A DNA stretch of 7,771 nt from Nitrospinota bacterium. GTDB lineage: Bacteria; Nitrospinota_A; UBA7883; JACRLM01. Made by a program: the position numbers and the translations under genes. The stretch is from NCBI GenBank assembly GCA_015231995.1, contig JADGAO010000164.1, forward strand, positions 1 through 7,771, read 5' to 3'. The notes under the pieces are model-generated. The model was given only the letters and a program-made list of their open reading frames with translations, did not search any database and had not been told where the DNA came from. Positions 6,849 through 7,771 of this stretch are shown piece after piece; the stretch's first letter is position 1, and each line of letters starts with the position of its first letter.

Positions 6849-6881
6849 GGATAGAATATTTATGCCTATCCTCGCTATCAT
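6849..6881 (-). promoter_or_regulatory. Candidate lipoprotein promoter overlapped by an inverted repeat
   Basis: On the minus strand ATGATA (6881-6876; 4/6 to -35) and TATTCT (6858-6853; 4/6 to -10) are separated by 17 bases, giving a start near 6846 and a leader of about 27 nt. An inverted repeat with perfect 6-bp arms, GGATAG (6849-6854) and CTATCC (6866-6871) around an 11-bp AT-rich core, overlaps the spacer and -10. That position suits a repressor operator, but no regulator is identified. Confidence 0.35.
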
Positions 6882-6909
6882 TTTTACAAGGGTTGCTGAG
6901 ACACTCGTA

Positions 6910-6937
6910 TTGACGTCCTTATTTATGATTTTACGCT
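6910..6937 (+). promoter_or_regulatory. Candidate sigma70 promoter of the HAD phosphatase gene
   Basis: TTGACG (6910-6915, 5/6 to -35) and TACGCT (6932-6937, a poor -10 keeping TA...T) are 16 bases apart. The start would be near 6944, giving a leader of about 100 nt before ATG 7045. The -35 abuts the left arm of the long inverted repeat. Confidence 0.4.
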
Positions 6938-6971
6938 ATGCAGAATTTCAAAACCATCTAGCAACGCGCTG

Positions 6972-7000
6972 ATTCCTCCGGGAATTGATGCGAGCGGAGG
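6972..7000 (+). promoter_or_regulatory. Leader hairpin before the HAD gene
   Basis: CCTCCG (6975-6980) can pair with CGGAGG (6995-7000), loop 14 nt; alternatively ATTCC (6972-6976) pairs with GGAAT (6981-6985). The two foldings share bases and exclude each other. No T-run follows, so it is not a terminator. It does not match a riboswitch I recognise. Confidence 0.3.
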
Positions 7001-7044
7001 GGGTTTGCGTATAAGATACGAGTGTGTGACAGCAATGGATTAAG

Positions 7045-7632
7045 ATGACGATTTCTAAAATGACCGGTCTTGTGAAAAGAGTATGGGCCAATGCGGAAGC
7101 GTTATCAGGCCTGCTGGACTCCAGCGCTTTCGTTGAGGATATCTCGCCCGATTCCCTGAAAAAGTTGGGGGCGCAAGCCGTGATTCTCGACCATGACGGC
7201 GTTCTTGGGCCGATACGTAGCCAATCCCCCGATGGGATCGGGGAAAAGCTTATCCACGCGCTGGTCGAGGCGTTTGGCGTGGGAAAAGTATTTATACTTT
7301 CCAACACTAAGAGCACGCGGGAGTCCCGCCGTGACATGTACGAAGCCCGCTACAAAACCGTGACCTATCTCATGGCGTCACGCAAACCGGACCCGGAAGG
7401 CTTGAAAATGGCGGTTACGCTTTCCGGCGTTCCTTCCGGAAAAATCGCAGTGGTGGACGACGGGATTCTCACAGGGGGGCTGATGGCGGTGGAGAACGGC
7501 GCGATCCCGGTTTATGTCACACGCAGGCGGATAGATGAAAACACTACGGAGAAGGCCGGAAGGTTGCTGGTAACCATTCCACAGGTCGCCTTCGTCCGCC
7601 TGGTGGCGTTTTCTAAAAAGATATTTGCGTGA
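7045..7632 (+). CDS. HAD-superfamily hydrolase, YqeG/PGP-phosphatase-like
   Basis: This 195-aa protein is a predicted soluble HAD hydrolase closest in layout to the YqeG/phosphatidylglycerophosphatase-like (HAD-IIIA) group. Motif I is D49-H-D51-G in ILDHDGVLGP (nucleophile D49, general acid D51); motif II is S86 in FILSNTK; motif III is K114 in SRKPDPEG; motif IV is D138-D139 in AVVDDGILTGG. The KPDP and the trailing GG...GAIPVYVTRR match the family arrangement, but the usual GDQxxTD becomes DDGILTG, so the second acidic residue is replaced by G144 and D138-D139 may serve instead. Substrate is unknown; a phospholipid-phosphate role is only family inference. The C-terminal tail (VAFVRLVAFSKKIFA) is amphipathic and could touch a membrane. 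ATG 7045 has a weak GGA about 5 nt upstream. Length is near that of YqeG proteins. Its stop lies 11 bp from the end of an apparent convergent gene. Confidence 0.85.
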   Translation: MTISKMTGLVKRVWANAEALSGLLDSSAFVEDISPDSLKKLGAQAVILDHDGVLGPIRSQSPDGIGEKLIHALVEAFGVGKVFILSNTKSTRESRRDMYEARYKTVTYLMASRKPDPEGLKMAVTLSGVPSGKIAVVDDGILTGGLMAVENGAIPVYVTRRRIDENTTEKAGRLLVTIPQVAFVRLVAFSKKIFA

Positions 7633-7643
7633 CTTTATTTTTG

Positions 7644-7771
7644 TTATCCGGGAAGTTCCTTGTTGCTGTCCGAGGTGTTCTTGTACATTTGCAGGGCGAA
7701 GCGAAGGCTCCATTCTTTTTCCCTCCCCTTAGAAAGGGGAGGTGGCGCGTAATCGCGCCGGAGGGGTAGCC
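7644..7771 (-). CDS. Probable C-terminal end of a minus-strand gene (partial)
   Basis: A minus-strand frame is open from the window edge to a TAA at 7646-7644. Its last residues, FALQMYKNTSDSNKELPG, use mostly G/C third positions like the real genes here and look like an ordinary protein terminus. No family is recognised. Upstream of residue W (about position 7712) the same frame reads through the palindromic repeat as a proline/arginine-rich stretch (RRDYAPPPLSKGREKE), so the repeat may have inserted into the gene without breaking it; or the short conserved-looking tail may be a chance ORF. It converges on the HAD gene with an 11-bp gap and no clear terminator. Confidence 0.4.
   Translation of the reverse strand, partial: LPLRRDYAPPPLSKGREKEWSLRFALQMYKNTSDSNKELPG
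7722..7771. repeat. Palindromic dispersed repeat at the window edge
   Basis: Two adjacent perfect hairpins are visible: CCTCCCCTT (7722-7730) with AAGGGGAGG (7734-7742) around AGA, and GGCGCG (7744-7749) with CGCGCC (7754-7759) around TAAT. GGAGGGGT (7760-7767) then repeats the arm sequence, and the element may continue past the window. The style matches AAGGGGAGGTGGCGCG-type dispersed palindromes seen in many environmental genomes (recalled). No T-run follows on either strand, so it is not a simple terminator. Confidence 0.7.

Larger units (their letters stand above)
6893..7035. repeat. Long inverted repeat framing the leader of the HAD gene
   Basis: ACACTCGTAT (6901-6910) and ATACGAGTGT (7016-7025) are perfect 10-bp inverted arms 105 bp apart. 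Each arm is continued outward, after a 2-nt or 4-nt mismatch, by TTGCTG (6893-6898) and CAGCAA (7030-7035). The resulting 18/20-bp arms enclose a 143-bp segment holding the probable HAD promoter. It could be the terminal repeats of a miniature mobile element or two distant operator sites; no target-site duplication is obvious. Confidence 0.5.

Noticed and set aside
3084..7044. Mobile element carrying the restriction gene
   Set aside because: No transposase, integrase, tRNA attachment site or matching border repeats are visible, so transfer is inferred from context only.
7722..7759. Strong edge hairpins as a terminator for the HAD gene
   Set aside because: No T-run follows the stems on the plus strand or on the minus strand, and the sequence looks like a dispersed repeat.
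1..7771. CRISPR arrays and tRNA or rRNA genes
   Set aside because: No regularly spaced repeats with unique spacers, and no cloverleaf or rRNA signature, were seen on either strand.

Overview
This window looks like a chromosomal segment of a moderately GC-rich Gram-negative bacterium, probably from the Desulfobacterota/Nitrospinota part of the tree. Three things point there: a 6S RNA just upstream of a ribonuclease Y gene and a ymdB-type gene, a classic lipobox signal peptide, and two dispersed intergenic-type repeats of kinds common in those groups. The taxonomic guess rests on recalled gene order and repeat style, not on a search.

Layout, left to right. Positions 1-322 hold a likely promoter and a 6S RNA (about 78-272). 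A doubtful small ORF with a signal-peptide-like start lies at 323-637. The two confident housekeeping genes follow as a tight co-directional pair: rny (714-2282, membrane-anchored endoribonuclease) and ymdB (2301-3083, metallophosphoesterase), 18 bp apart. Next is a large accessory gene (3139-6384), a single-polypeptide restriction-modification enzyme of the type ISP/IIG kind. It has an N-terminal PD-(D/E)XK nuclease, an N6-adenine methyltransferase with an NPPY motif, and a type ISP C-terminal target-recognition region, but no helicase. It looks like a one-gene insertion behind the rny-ymdB operon.

Right of it, a minus-strand terminator and a short minus-strand lipoprotein gene (6475-6819) converge on the restriction gene. 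The C-terminal third of the lipoprotein is encoded by dispersed repeat sequence. A 225-bp divergent intergenic region with several inverted repeats separates it from a plus-strand HAD-family phosphatase gene (7045-7632) resembling the YqeG/PGP-phosphatase family. The window closes with the probable end of a minus-strand gene (7644 to beyond 7771) that runs in frame through a second palindromic dispersed repeat.

Functionally, 6S RNA (RNA polymerase holoenzyme control), RNase Y (mRNA turnover) and YmdB form a conserved RNA/regulation block; the restriction-modification gene is defence cargo; the right end is ordinary accessory and repeat-rich sequence. I did not find a convincing new multi-gene system. 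The points most worth a second look are the in-frame repeats, the long inverted repeat before the HAD gene, and the helicase-less type ISP enzyme.
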